Positions 22,557 to 36,616 of a stretch of DNA of 64,000 nt are shown piece by piece. Each line of letters begins with the position of its first letter. Positions within the stretch are counted from its first letter, which is position 1. Origin of the DNA: Adineta vaga (lineage: Eukaryota > Rotifera). The DNA lies in assembly GCA_021613535.1 (NCBI GenBank), contig CP075496.1:14694001-14758000 (forward strand), written 5' to 3'. Below the pieces are notes generated by a model, which searched no databases, was not told the origin of the DNA, and was given only the letters and a program-made list of their open reading frames with translations. A program made the translations under genes and the position numbers.

Positions 22557-25500
22557 CTAATAAGAACCTCTTGCTTGAAAGAGTTCATGGCAACTAGTGC
22601 ATGCTCGTTTCGTTAATTCATCCGTGCAGGCCATACGAAGTCGCTCAACAGTCGCTGGTGAATTCATTGGAAAATACCCTGAATAACCTTGCTCTTCTCG
22701 GTAAACCATACAAGCGCTTTTAAGTGCAAAAAAGGCTGAAGCACCAAGAAAAAATGGAGGTTCACCCACAGCTTTTGATGAATATATAGCTTTAGGATTG
22801 GGTGCATTAGAAAGAAGCTCTATACGCATATCCAATGGAATATCATTAAATGACGGAATTTTATATGTTCCAGGTCCACGAGTAAATAAATTGCCTGGTT
22901 TTATCCATTTGTGTTGTGTATCATCGCCCCATGCGAGTTCTTCCATTGTAAACATACCGAGACCTTGAATAAAAGCACCTTCTATTTGACCAATATCAAT
23001 TTGAGGGTTGAGTGATGTACCAACATCCTGAAGTTACAAAATGATAATTCAACAAAAAGTAATGCTGAATATCCCAAAAACCATGAACTTGGTATTTTCT
23101 ATATTTCTCCTGTATTATCTAGTGAACTACACGATCGTTGTTTTCTGTTTTCAATTATGATCAGAGCCACGAAAGTAAAGAGCTTAGGATCAAGATTACC
23201 ATTAACATATTCTACACTGGCAACAACAATAACTGTCATACTGAACCATGTTTGCAAAAATATCAAAAGTCTTTGATAGATTTCGTACTAATATAGGGCG
23301 CATCCACCGTGAAATTCTAAGTGATTTTTTCGGACACAATTCTTTGTCTTCAGTGTGGAGATAAATCTCGCAACAAGACGTAGCAGAGTTAGAACCGGTC
23401 TGAATCTCCATACAGACTGGCAAAATAACGACGAAAACTTGTCGTTCAGAACTTATAACTTTACCGGTGTAGAACCGGTGCATCTTATACATTAAATGAA
23501 TAATTACTCCATTGGAGATAGAGGTTTTTACGTTAATCTGACGCGGATAAGCACTATTAAAGTAGAAACTTTTCTACTTTCTATTAGTAACAACTGGTCT
23601 TTTAACCTAATTTATTTGAGTTCTAATATTGAGGATTAGCGAAGATTTGATTTCTCTCAAACTAATTTAACTGAGAATTGAGGAAAACTAATACTATCCT
23701 ATCTTTGGCTATATTTTGGTTGGCTGTTCTCAATGACAATATGATTGATTGATTGACAAATGATCGTGTATTTCATATGAAATAATTATTTAACACATCG
23801 AAACATATTTCAATCCATCAAACGGATAGTTCTACATAATAATGGACGAACTAAGATATAAAGCAGAGTTTATCATAAGAAAATTCCTGAACAAAGTTTG
23901 TTGACAGAAGTATTTTCGCAGTTATATGATAAGAGGCGCGAATGCAATTTTCCAAACAGAATGTATTTTTTCTAATATTTTGTCATGAGAAGAACTAGAA
24001 AATACTAGCTGTTGAGATTTTATGAGTGGACCAAAAAAGACGAGACAAACGAGTTCCAAGTTACAATGTCGAGAATCTATAGTGTAAGTCGATGCTATCT
24101 TCAAATATCTGTTAAGCTTTGAGCGTGAATAAGAAAATCGACTCGACAACTTTTGACGATCTCATTCTGTAATGGGGAAGCAAGTCAAGCCCTCCTCCTC
24201 GCGGTGTTTCCTGGATAACGCTAACGGGTCTCTGCAAATCTTTCATGCTGAACACAATATATGGAAATCGTACCTCTCCCCGAGGTGGGATACCGGATCT
24301 AACCCGAAAAAGTTACGGGTACCAAAAACCAATTGCCAACTTGAAGCTAGCGATCGTCTCGCCAAACATCTTAGCACACACGAGGAGAAAGCGCGATGCC
24401 CCAAGGGCACGTTCAGTACAAATAAACATCGAAAGCGACTACAACAACATCATCACGTAATCAATATTGGCACATGGAACGTTACATCGGTAACTGGTAA
24501 GGAAATGGAAGTGGTTGAAGAAGCGCAAAAATATCGTTTTGACATACTTGGCACATCAACAAAAAGAAAAAACAAAGGATCAGTAACGTTAAACAATGGG
24601 TGACATTTATACTACTCTGGTGTTGACACAACAACTTATGCTCAAGCTGGAGTTGCAATGCTGGTAAATCCACGGTTAGTAGACTCAATCATCGAATAGA
24701 AACCAGCCAACGAAAGAGTCGCTCTCCTACGACTTCAACTAAAAAGAGCTACTCTAACGGTCATTCAAATATATGCACCAAATAATGAAACAGACTATTC
24801 AACATGTCTTGATGTTGTCTTTAGAACCATTGAAAATGTATCTGACGGTAGACTTTGTATTACTCATTCATGATTTCAATGCACATATGGGAAATGACTT
24901 ACAAACATGGAATGGTGTTATTGGATCAAATACTGATAAGAATGGCAACAACCAAGGTCCTCAACTACTAGATTTTTGCGCAAATAGCGGATTCTCAATA
25001 ATGAACACATTCTTCCAACACAAAGACATACACAAATATACACGGTACAAGGTAGGTGGTCAAGTAACTCAGAAATTCTTGGTTGACTACATCATTACAT
25101 CGGATAACATTAAACGAAAAGTTATGAATGTACGAGTCAAACTAGGGGCTGAGCTATCTACTGATCATCATCTGGCTATCTGTGTCTTACAGCTATCACA
25201 GAATGCTCTCAAACAACGAATACAAACAAAGAAAGTGTTCAGAATAAAATGAGAAGCACTAGGGGATACGAAAATTAGACAAAAATTCGCAAACAAGGTA
25301 GATCAAGAATATTCCCAAGTACCAAGGCAAGAAGGTGATATTGATTCGGAGTGGCTCCTATTCCAAATAGGTTTAATTAGTGCAGCAGCTGATACATGTG
25401 GCCTGAAACGACTTGGCTTAGTAAATGGTCAAAAAAGAACGGCATGGTGGACAGAAGAAATCCCCCAAATCATAAGCAAAATCAAAGTCGTCGGAAAATT

Positions 25501-28500
25501 CTGGATATCAAATCGAATCAAATTATCATTCGGCGACTAAAGTGTTTTAGCAAACAATTCGACGATTACGCAAAGATGAACTAAAACAAATACGATGAGT
25601 AAAAAATACAAATTGCGAACTCTTATCACGCGAGGAAGAATATTTTGCAGAACTATACAATCCGACCAACAGTCATGGCAACGACATAAACCAGCAAATA
25701 TCAGGTGTTCCAAATGGTATTACAGTGGGTGAAGTCTCATCTGCAATCAAATCATTAAAATCTAGTAAAACGGCTAGTATTGATGAAATTATACCGGAGA
25801 TGTTGAAAGCACTTAACAATGTGGAAAACGGTGGCTAACTCGAATCTGTGGAGTGATATGGAAAACTGGTGATCAAAGAGAGTACTCTAACTACAGAGGA
25901 ATCACTCTGCTGAGCCGTCCTGGTAAAGTTTTTACTAGAATTATTGAACGAAGTTGCTGGCAGATCGTCGAACCTCAAATCCAAGAAAATCAATGCGGCT
26001 TTCGTGCTGGCAGAAGCACAATCAACCAAATATTTACTTTACAACAAATAATCGAAACTCTTGGGAGTTCGCCCAACCAATCTATTCCCTACTCATAGAT
26101 TTGCAAAAAGGAATACGATCGAGTGCCACGTAATATACTTTGGAATGTACTAAAAAGAATTTAGTTTTCAAGATCAACTATTATCATGAATACAATCTCT
26201 GTACAAAAACTGTCAAAGCTGTGTTTGAATAAATGGAAGGAAATCGGACTACTTTCAAGTTCAAGTTGGTTTACGTCAAGGTGGATTCTCTTTTGTTTGC
26301 TGACTACATTGCGCGATTGGCGACATAAAAGAACAGTTTACAAATGACCCTCAATGAGATTTCTTGGTAGAATCTCTGGTTTAACACTACGCGACAAAAT
26401 ACGTAGTACAGTATCAGAGGATTTTTACTAATAGAAGCACTTTTTCAACATACTGAACGATCTCAACTACGATGACTCGAACATGTAATTAGAATGCAAC
26501 ACAATCAATTTTGGTACCAAATATTCGCAGCAAAACCAACCGAAGAAAGACCCGTTGAACCACCGCGAACAAGCTGGCGAAAATATTAAAAAAAACTGTC
26601 TGAAGCCTTTAAACCTCCAGTGGCGTGATTTACAACAAGCAGCAGTTGGTCGCATTCGATGGAAACCACTAGTGAGCGTGCTTATACCCAGACCCGCAAG
26701 GATAAGGGGAAGAAAATGAATGAATGAATTATTCTGTGATGTAACAAATAGCGAAGGTGTACAGCTAAGATTTCAAGAGAAGTCAAGGACTTGTCAACTA
26801 GCAACAGAAACTCGTATTTTATCATGAAAACCAATAACAATTAGAAAAATAGGCATTTTCAATGATTTGAATTTTTTTCTAAATGGAAAAGACCGGTAAA
26901 AACCGGTGAAGATCGGCCGATCTGAAAAGTTGAACTGGACTGAACCGATCCGGTTCCAAGTCTGAGACGTATTAGATAGTGCCTTTTTTCTCGAGCACAG
27001 TCACGATCATATGGTCATGTAATACATTAATATCATCCTATCCATCAAAACACTCTTTTTACCATCGTATAGAGCCTTAAATTCTTTTCAAAACTACACA
27101 CCAATACCTTCGAAAAACAATCTCAGTAGAACCGCTGATGAACACTTACTTTTTAATGGCATCGTCATGTGCCTTAAGAAACTACAATCAATAGCGATTT
27201 TTCTTGCACTGACATATCGATCATGTTAAACGTGATGTGCTAGTCTATAAACACGCCCTAACAAGCAGCAATAAAATGTTTAAGAATTAAGGGAATGTCG
27301 TGTCTTGCTGTTTCTTAAGTATAAACACAAGTTTTCTTCTGTAATTTTGTTAATGAAAATTCGATCATTCAAAATTTTGGTCATTTTTAAAATAAAGGGT
27401 GGAGATATATATATATAAAGAGTCTCATATAGATGTAGAACTTCTCACACTGAATCTGCTGACATATTTTGTTGCATCCTACGAAACAGTAATAAATAAA
27501 TAGAATGAAAACTGCCGTCATTCATAAATAGGCATGCAACCACACCGGTGAACCAGCGAGATTGGTGGTTTTATAGACAATGAATTGTCACTTACTTCTA
27601 AAGCAAAGTCATTGGCATGTTAACAGACCAAGATTTTTGTCAGGATCGCCATCTATAACAGACAGACGATCCTTAGCAAGTTAGTAGTTTATTCACTGTT
27701 TGTTTTCGTTCGCTCGTCTTTTTCATGAACAAAATAAAGGTTTTCCTAGATTTTTAACCACTTCTACAGCATTCTTTCGTTTTTCACAGGCATGGGTCCG
27801 AACAGTTTCCTGTTCTACCTTTTTAAACACACGTTTTAAAGAGGATCCTCTAGTACGTCATTAAAAAATTTATATTTTTATATGCAGATAGCAATGAATT
27901 TCATGAGTAGTATATTTGAAATTTATTGGACTGTAAACGTCAAAAAGAAAAGATAGATGCATTATTGGTCTGGACAATTTTAACGAAAGAAGAAAGATAC
28001 TCTTCGATTAATTTTTGAAAATACATTTACAGAAGATGTAAAGAACTAATTGATATACGTATGAGAAAATAATGGTAGTCTTCTAATCCCTCTCTTAGAT
28101 AATTTATTTCAAACGGATTTTTTTATTGAGGAATGGTCTTCTAATGATAGGTGTCTTCTAATATGTCCATGGCTTTAGAGCAACAAGATATTGCTGGACA
28201 TTTCAGTTACTATTAAATGAAAGACTCGAAGTATTTTTCGTTGGTTCATCGTCATTGTTGTATGCTTATTCATATTGTCCGTGTCGTCGCATTTTTATAG
28301 CTTTTCGTATCTCGTTAGTTTTATCCTTTTTCATATATTTCTAAAATAGTTTATTAGAGAATTTGAGGCGCTCTATTTTCAACGAAAAAGAATGTTTTAA
28401 TGAACGAAATAACCGGGCAGCAACATGAAAAATGTTCAGAGACTCATTTTTCGCAAGACATTCATTAGTTTGACATACTTACCATAAGAATATCAGCACG

Positions 28501-31500
28501 CAGAATATGCCAATCACCTGTTAATGCATCTAATTCAACTTCTGTGACAGCAGCACCTTGTGTAAAATAGTGAAAAGTTGCTTTATTTTGAAGAAAATCT
28601 GCACCTATTGGTTCTGGTGTTGCATAATGTCCATGTGCTGATAAACCAATACGTGAAAAATATGCTTTTTTAATAAGATCTTTCCATGACAGATCTGAAT
28701 CATCAACGAGAAGTTTATTTAATCGTTCACGTATTTCTTCACATGCAATCCGAATAGCCATACCATTCAAATCCGAAGAAGCCGATGCTGCGGTTGGACT
28801 TGTATTAGGTACTTTATCAGTTGCTGTTTCACTAATGTGTATTCGACTAACATCACAACCCAACACTTCAGCGGCTACAGATACCATTTTAGTATGAAGA
28901 CCTTGACCCATCTCTGTTCCTGAGTTTCAAAGAAAAGTCTATTTCTAATGTTCTCGAAAATGTTCTCATTTCATACCTCCGTGGCTAATTAATACCGACC
29001 CATCCTTATAGATATGAACTAAAGCACCTGCTTGATTAAGAAATTTCGCTGTAAATCCAATACCAAATTTTGTTGGAAGAATTGCCATACCTCGTTTTCT
29101 ATATTTATTTAATGTATTAAATTCTTCAATATTTTTCTGTCGTTGAATAAAATCACTTGATTTAAGAAGTTCATCCATTAACCGAGGTACGTTCCAGTGT
29201 TCTAACGTTTGACCAAAATGTGTTATATCTCCCTCTTTATACATATTTAAGCGGCGAATAACAAGTGGATCAAGTTTAAGATATGTTGCGACATGATCAA
29301 TAATTATCTCGCAACCAAAAAGACCTTGTGGGCCACCAAAACCACGAAAAGCTACATTAAGAAAAATTCTGAAATCGTAACTATATCGCACAAAATAAAC
29401 CTGTATTTGATGGTAGATGTGTCTTACATAAACGTCCGCGTACTCGAATATTTGGAAATCGATAAGTATTATCAACATGTAACATTGCACGCTGTAAAAT
29501 CGGTAATGACAAATCAAATGAGCATCCAGCGTTAGACCATAAAAACATATCAAGTGCTGTAAATAGACCTTGCTTTGTAAAACCAATTTTGTATTCAATT
29601 TTAAATGGATGACGTTGACCAGTAATAGTCATATCAACATCACGTTCTATATTTAAACGAACAGGACGAGCAACTTTTACAGCAGCTATAGCTATAGCCA
29701 CACATGGAGTAATTCTACATTAAAACTTTAAATATCGAACAAAAATTGGCAGATCCATTTCACTTACGATCTTGATTCTTTCCCGCCAAATCCTCCACCC
29801 ATACGTTTAACATAACATGTAACATGACTAACATCATAGCCAAGTGCTAATGCAGTTAATTCCTGAGTTTTACTTGGATTCTGTGTTGATGAATACAATG
29901 CAATTTCTAATCCATCATTTGATGGTATAGCCATGCAACAGTTTGTTTCTAAGTAGAAATGCTCTTGACCACCAATTAAAGTAGTTCCCTCAAGAATATG
30001 TTCAGCTTCATCAAGACTTCTTTCAACATCATTTTGTCGAAGACATTGCTGTTCTCCCAAATACGATTCATGTTTGATGGCACTATCAATTGTAAATACT
30101 GTTGGTGTTAGCAGTTCATACTCAATATGAACAAGATTAGCAGCTTTACGCGCATCTTGTTCATTTTCACATAAAACAACACCAATAATAGCACCAGCAC
30201 ATGGTGTTATTGATGAAACGAATATTTCTTCATCACATACAACATCACCTGTCATGTTACTACCACAAATATCATTATGATTAATAAATGAAATGAATCC
30301 AGGCACTTTAGATGCAGCGTCAAGACCTATTCAGAGTTAACAAGAATATTTTTTTGTTCAAATCAATATATAAAGACCCATTTTACCAATATGCTTTATT
30401 CTCGCATTTGGATGTGTTGCAAGTACTAACGCAGCATGCAGAGTATTAGGCAATGAAGGCATATCGTCAATATATTTCGCTTCACCTGTTGTGTGTAAAT
30501 AAGCTGAACGATGTGATAAAGATGAGCCTATGACTTTTAGTGAAGATGGTCGCGTAGGAAATGTCTGTTGACCATGAGATATTGTTCGTTCATAAGCATA
30601 AGCGGCTGAAATATCTCTCGAATCAACAGATGATTGATGTAATTCAGAACAAACATTAAGATAAAATTTAAGAAGAAATGATTGAACTAATGTGCGTCTG
30701 AAAAACAAACATACCATATATCATCATTAATTTATTCATAATAGTTTTGCGTAGTCTGCGGTACCTTTGCGAAGCCTTCAAAATTCTATATTACGGTACA
30801 GTTGTATGAGATATTAATTACTTTACTAAACCACCTTCCGGGTGGATGGAGTATAGTGTAAGGGTGTGAGTATCTCTCTTCTCTTCTCTTCACCTTCACT
30901 CACATCTTTGATATTTCATCGGTTGAACGTACCTGAATTTTTAAAATAGAAAGGTTCGAAATGATACAATCGATCTGATTCAAATTGTCAAGCTTTTTGA
31001 CAATGTATCGGGTAGTTTATTTCGTTTTTAATAAATAGTACTAAATGATACATTATCGACGTACGAAACAATAATTTAGGTTGTATCATCTATTTTTGCA
31101 AAAAAATTTAAACCACCTTTCTGTAATTTAGCAATTTTTACAGTAGGACGAAAGAAAATGAAATGAAAACAGTATGGTTTGGGAGAGTGATCGATTCCCA
31201 ATTCAAATGTATCAGAATACAGAATTCTCGTGTTTTTACATAGGTAAAGCAGACTACACAAAACCATTAACAATAACTTCATCATGGTGTATATAATTAC
31301 TATCATTAATATCAAATATTTCTTTAGAATATAGATACCTGTATTCTGGTCGACCGCCTGGAGTAATTTCATCTAGTGGCATTTCTTTTAATGCTAACTC
31401 ACACGCTTTATCAATACTTTCTTTTGCCCATATTTGTCCAGTTAATTCTTGTTGAGTATATTTTAGTAAAATTGTTGTTGGCCCCATCCCACCAAATGAA

Positions 31501-33495
31501 AATCGCGCATTAACTATGCGCCATTGTTGCGTATGTGAAGAATTTATTGATCGAAGTTCAACTTGAAGACCAGCACTAACGATACTAATGTCATCATTAC
31601 GACGACGTGCTTGTTTATATGAACGAAGAAATGTTTCATTTTTGGATGATGGAATCGGTATATGAACATAAACAAGTACTTCATCATCGGTCATTGCAAC
31701 ATGACGATAACCAAGAAAAAAATCTCGTAACGGTACAAACCGAACTAAATTTGCTTTAGTTCTATGCAATTCTACAGTAGCATCAGCAGCTTGAAGAATT
31801 GGATTAATATCAGAACTAAAACAAACAGAAGAATAATTTTAATTTTGCTTATTATTTGTATTGATTTACATTGGTGAAGCATTAACAATATTTCCTCCAA
31901 GCGAAGCAACATTTCGAATTTGTCTTGATGCAAAGTATTTTAATTGATCAATTAATGCTTGACATATTCCACCATCAACTTTTTGATTATTCCATTCTGT
32001 AAGTTTCACTTGTAAATGCGTTAATGTAACACCAGCACCAATAACTAATGATTTTGATGTGCGTTTAAATTGTTGAAGTTCTTCTATGCGTGTTAGAGAT
32101 ATGTAACGTGAGTATTTTAAACATTTCAGTTTGGTTTCGATCTCAACTTCTGTATTGCCAAAAATGAGTTTTGATGCGTTACCTGGATAAGTATGACGTA
32201 AATGAAGTAATTCGTTAAGATTAATAGGGCAGTACCATTCAAATAATGCCGCTGAATCAAAAGAAATATTTTAATTATATTCTATGATTAGTTTTTAATT
32301 AATAAACCTTTTATGTGTATTGATTGAGGAGTATCGTAAAATAATTCTTTAGGAAATTGCATTTGATTTAGTTCTTGATCATTTTCTTTAACAAATGAAA
32401 GGCATTTATCCAGTGTAGTTGATATTGGTTTCAACGTTAAAGGATCCTTCCCTGGTAATTTATAGATATCATTTGCAAATGTTTTTGCTGCATCAAGAAT
32501 TGGTCGATAGCCCGTACAACGACAAAGGTTTCCATCAAAAGCTTCTTCGATATCTCGTATTGTTAAACATGACTGTGAAGAATATGATGATGCTACTTTT
32601 CCATATAATGACATAACGATGCCAGGTGTACAAAAACCACACTGAGATCCATAAAAATCAGCTAGACGAGATTGAGTTGGATGAAGATTTGCTTTAGCAA
32701 CTGAACCTAAGCCTTCGACAGTCACTATGTGACATCCGTCGACGGAACCGATCGGTGTAAGACAAGCATTAACGGTTCGATGATCGAGAGAACCAGAATG
32801 TCGATCAAGACATTGAATTACTAGAACTGTGCATGCACCACATCCACCTTCACCACAACCCAATTTTGAACCAGTTAAATTCAATTCTATATACAATATA
32901 AATAGAGTAATTAAAAAGTTCTGCCATTTTCTCATATTGATACAGTGAAACGATATTGCATCTATCTTTCTAGACCATGTAGGCGAGACAGTTGTTGCAT
33001 TATTCTATGGAAAGTTTCATCTTTGTAGCTAACTACTAGTGTATCTTTCTGAATCAACGAATTGGTAAAAAACTGACTCTGTCGATTATTGATTAAAATT
33101 TACTAGACTGTTAACTGTTAGATATTTGATAAACTTCTAAGAACGAAGAGATTTTACGTGATGCTGTGAGGATGTGTGGGTATTTTTTTCTTTAATCACT
33201 CACACCCACACCCTTGCTGACTTTCTAGCTTAGCTAAAATTAAGAAAAATTTCACATCGAACACAATCAAAATTCTTCTTTCAAAAAAGGGACAGCAAAT
33301 TCTTAGAATGAGCGCTACTTATTTATACATAGCAAAATAACGGTACAATCGAAGAAGACTCTTACTATTTCTAAGGTACCATAGAAGTGTCCAATTAGGC
33401 TCAATATAATCTTCAATAATTTTTTGTCCATTAACATAAAACAGAAGATAATCTTTTGATGAAGGTTTGGATTGTTGTCTTGTTTCTTCCATCAT
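22557..33495 (-). CDS. XDH: Xanthine dehydrogenase, 10 exons, complete
   Basis: Exons 33495-33366, 32886-32308, 32251-31870, 31815-31339, 30697-30387, 30326-29768, 29714-29401, 29351-28977, 28919-28483, 23027-22557 join without a break to 1,344 aa, the normal XDH length. The first 2Fe-2S motif is GCGEGGCGACTV (53-64) and the second QCGFCTPG (125-132) plus NLCRCTGYRP. The FAD domain has LVIGAGVTLT and GGNIVNASPISDINP, with FFLGYR. The molybdopterin part has GGGFGGKESRS, TAFRGFGGPQG, HGGTEMGQGLHTKM and SKAVGEPP with the catalytic Glu. The Arg in LQRAML aligns with Arg880 of bovine XDH, which aldehyde oxidases lack, so xanthine rather than aldehyde is the likely substrate. It oxidises hypoxanthine/xanthine to urate in the cytosol. 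Intron 9 is 5,455 nt and carries a dead LINE. Confidence 0.93.
23028..28482. other. Giant XDH intron 9
   Basis: Donor ATG|GTAAGT at 28482 and acceptor CTTCAG at 23028 are intact. The intron holds the non-LTR retrotransposon remnant at 24172-26735. I see no other gene. A G-rich GGGTGGAGAT segment followed by an AT run lies at 27397-27425. The rest (26740-28440 and 23030-24170) shows nothing recognisable. Confidence 0.7.
24172..26735 (+). mobile_element. Dead non-LTR retrotransposon (LINE) remnant
   Basis: Runs antisense to XDH. Endonuclease pieces: INIGTWNVTSVTGKE (near 24462), YAPNNETDYST, DFNAHMGNDLQTWNG and an STDHHLAI end (near 25165), as in AP-type endonucleases. Reverse transcriptase pieces: YSNYRGITLLSRPGKVFTRI, NQCGFRAGRSTINQIF, VGLRQGG, and LLFADY where active elements have FADD. 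The C-terminal RWLEHVIRMQ-like segment lies near 26470. Many frameshifts and stops, and a deletion between GLRQG and FAD, make it inactive. The 3' end is a short ATGA tandem run (26715-26732), a tail type seen in several non-LTR clades. Clade not assigned. Confidence 0.8.
30836..30906. repeat. Telomere-like hairpin element (imperfect), in XDH intron 4
   Basis: Arm AGGGTGTGAGTAT at 30860-30873 faces ACCTTCACTCACATC at 30891-30905, with a CTCTT-rich loop. Pairing is interrupted. A GGGTGGATGG box just upstream (30839) may be a decayed extra repeat. Confidence 0.5.
33164..33215. repeat. Telomere-like hairpin element, in XDH intron 1
   Basis: GTGAGGATGTGTGGGTA (33166-33182) pairs with CACTCACACCCACACCC (33197-33213). 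The loop is a 14-nt T-rich run. The arms stay complementary in spite of differences from other copies. Confidence 0.75.
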
Positions 33496-34442
33496 TCAGT
33501 TCGAGTTTTATTCTAAATACATTTAAGGATTAATTCTGAGGGAAACCAAAGGGGATTTTTTGTGCGAAAAAGCAAATGTCGAACCAGTTTTTTGCGCTGA
33601 TTCATTATACGCCAATAATTTAGAGGGCTTATCCTACGAAGTAGGTCGAAATCTGTCAAACCTTGGAGAAAGCGTAGGAAATATGGTATGAAAAACTGTA
33701 CGATCAACTATATTTCACGTAGCAAACTCGGTAGACTATGACATCCTTCACAAAGTTTCGAGATCTATATGACATGAAAATCCGATAAAAAATACAGAAA
33801 CAGGTATTTTGTTTTTTTCGAGATAATGTGCAAAGACTAGGTTATCAAGCACCATATGAGGCGATAAAGAGGTGATAATTCGAGAAACTACCTCTTTTAC
33901 TCACTTGTACTACTTTAGAATCTCAAGAATATTAATTATTGTGTACAGTGGTATTAGTTTTTGAATCCTCTGTGAGAGTGCCAGTGATATTTCTTGAAGA
34001 TATGCATGTGTAAGTAGGATATTGTATGATGAAAATCATGGAAATTACACTCAAACGCTATGTACAACTGAGGCTTCATTTTCGCTAAAAATGTAGATCA
34101 GAAACAACCAAAATTATTGTAGTGTTCTCCGAATCGAAATCTATCGATGTATGTAGTTTCTAAAAGTTTCCGCCGACAAAAAAGTGAGTGCGCCGATTTA
34201 CGGTCTTAAAGGCCTCCGTCCTTTCCTGCCCTTAAATGCTTCAACGCTCTTTTCATATCGTGTTTCACCAAAACCTCTAAAGATTTTTCACCAATCTAAT
34301 ATCTTTTTTTCTTAAACAGAAAAACGAGTAAGTCATATCATGAGATAAATAATACATGAATGTTGTTTTTCTTTTATTTTGCCCGTCTCACCTCTTTTTT
34401 GACGACTGCATCGCAACTAAGGCGCAGTTATCGCTTTCCTCT
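33496..34442. other. Gap upstream of XDH
   Basis: Presumably contains the XDH promoter close to 33500. The segment 34190-34330 (TGCCCTTAAATGCTTCAACG, then ATCGTGTTTCAC) recurs at 59792-59850 inside the hAT-like element, so it is a truncated repeat copy. No gene seen. Confidence 0.5.
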
Positions 34443-36349
34443 AGGAAGCATTGCACGTAAGCGGCACCTTACGCTGCGCGATGATCATCTCCGATGGGGC
34501 TCACATTTTCACAGTAGGTAGACCATACTGAGTTATGAAAAAGTCCAACGTTTCAGCACAATCGAACAAGCCGTTCTTGAGATATAAGCATAATGTGTAG
34601 TGCATATTTGAAGGCATTCTTAGTCGAAATGTTAAGACTAAAATTTCAATATGTCAAGAATGATAAAAGATAGAACCGAGATATTTTTATCATAAACACT
34701 ACTAGTGGTGGGCTATTGGTCTAACTTTTCCCCTTTGGTAGTACACGCCCCCTGGGGTAGGTATCCAGAGCACATTGATAGGATCAGCGAAGTGTATTAT
34801 TTTAAGACTATAGTCTCATCTGGAAGAGCACATCAGAATGCATCGATTTATGTCTTCAAAAGTTTGTACAAATGAATTTTTTTATAGAAAAGTTTTCAAC
34901 AAGGTGTATCATGTCACATAGGATGACGGTAAATAGTAGCACTCAATATTTTAAGAGTCCTTTGAGAAAAATGTTTTGCTCTTCAAAAACTAACTTCATA
35001 TTCTGATAGCCCATGAAAGTCTGAACCGTCTGATATCTAATTCAAATGACAAGATAGTGCCCATCCATGTTCTGTATAACTCATATTGTATACATCCACT
35101 GATAAATGCATGGAGAACGATTCATATTTAGCTACTTCAGCTTTATTGTAGCATCTGAGAAAAAAATTAATGTTATCTTCAGAATCAGCGTGAAAAACTG
35201 TAGCAAGAAACATGCTTTTCTGAAAAACAAAAGAATTTTTATGCATATCAAGTCCGAGGGGGACCACAGTCCATTTTTTGGTGGAAAAGTCCTTGTAAAG
35301 GGGTACAGGCGAATTCTTCGATAGCTTTTTTTCATAAAATATATGCCATCTAGGGTTGTTTTTTGTGTTGATTCCGAATATGCCAGTTATTTTGTTAGAA
35401 ACGAGCCCAATATAATGAAAATGCCTAGATATTGATAATTTTAGACACTTTCCTCACTACATGCATCCAATATGAGTCCTATAAAACATTAGTCGGCACT
35501 AGAGGTGTAAGCCGACGTCTGGATCGGCGGCGGCGGCGGCAATTTTTCAGTCAGTTGCGTAAAATTCTTAAGCCAAAAACACGAAAAACTGTCATACAGA
35601 GTGTTATAATAAGAAACTAGACCAGAACAAATCTAAAAGCTGGTTTGGAACACTAGAAATAGAGAACGTCAGATCTTTTTATTTCTATCACGGCGGCGGC
35701 GGCTCAGCCGCCTGGCTTACACCTCTAATGGGCACTATCTTGTCATTTGAATTAGATATCAGACGGTTCAGACTTTCATGGGCTATCAGAATATGAAGTT
35801 AGTTTTTGAAGAGCAAAACATTTTTCTCAAAGGACTCTTAAAATATTGAGTGCTACTATTTACCGTCATCCTATGTGACATGATACACCTTGTTGAAAAC
35901 TTTTCTATAAAAAAATTCATTTGTACAAACTTTTGAAGACATAAATCGATGCATTCTGATGTGCTCTTCCAGATGAGACTATAGTCTTAAAATAATACAC
36001 TTCGCTGATCCTATCAATGTGCTCTGGATACCTACCCCAGGGGGCGTGTACTACCAAAGGGGAAAAGTTAGACCAATAGCCCACCACTAGTAGTGTTTAT
36101 GATAAAAATATCTCGGTTCTATCTTTTATCATTCTTGACATATTGAAATTTTAGTCTTAACATTTCGACTAAGAATGCCTTCAAATATGCACTACACATT
36201 ATGCTTATATCTCAAGAACGGCTTGTTCGATTGTGCTGAAACGTTGGACTTTTTCATAACTCAGTATGGTCTACCTACTGTGAAAATGTGAGCCCCATCG
36301 GAGATGATCATCGCGCAGCGTAAGGTGCCGCTTACGTGCAATGCCTCCT
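34443..36349. repeat. Large palindrome 1 (arms about 620 bp)
   Basis: Left arm 34443-35064 and right arm 35728-36349 are near-perfect reverse complements, for example GCATTGCACGTAAGCGGCAC at the left end against its complement at 36325-36345. The 663-bp spacer contains the small TIR element at 35500-35727. No coding capacity is recognised in the arms. A short copy of arm sequence also occurs at 55938-55967, so the arm belongs to a dispersed repeat. Confidence 0.9.
35500..35727. mobile_element. Small TIR element with CGG runs
   Basis: 228 bp bounded by TAGAGGTGTAAGCC and its exact complement GGCTTACACCTCTA. TA at both ends is compatible with a TA target site. Inside each end is a (CGG)n run (35527-35539 and 35691-35702) that also pairs. 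It lies next to the right arm of palindrome 1, so it may have inserted in the palindrome spacer. No ORF, so non-autonomous. Confidence 0.65.
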
Positions 36350-36616
36350 GGATTATCTAGTGGATAATTTTGAATATTAATGAGTATGATCGTTTTTGAA
36401 GTATAAAATAAGATGTAATAGACATGCATGCTCGTTTTTTCGATTTTCACCTAACCGATCGCTTAGTATTTCACCTGCCAATTTTGAAAGGTAAGTGGTA
36501 CTAAACACATAAGAGTCAGTCATAGGTGAGTGGGCGTAGTTACTGCTAAGAATTGCGCCGTCAATGACACTGGCCCACTTTCGTATGTTATACGGTTAAT
36601 TATAGATATTTTTTGT
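36350..36616. other. Spacer between two palindromes
   Basis: 267 bp with no gene or repeat recognised. Confidence 0.5.

Noticed and set aside
31076-31338. ORF continuing past XDH exon 4 to a stop
   Set aside because: The frame continues by chance into intron 4. The GT donor after PEYR (31339) restores the conserved PEYRRTL junction with exon 5.
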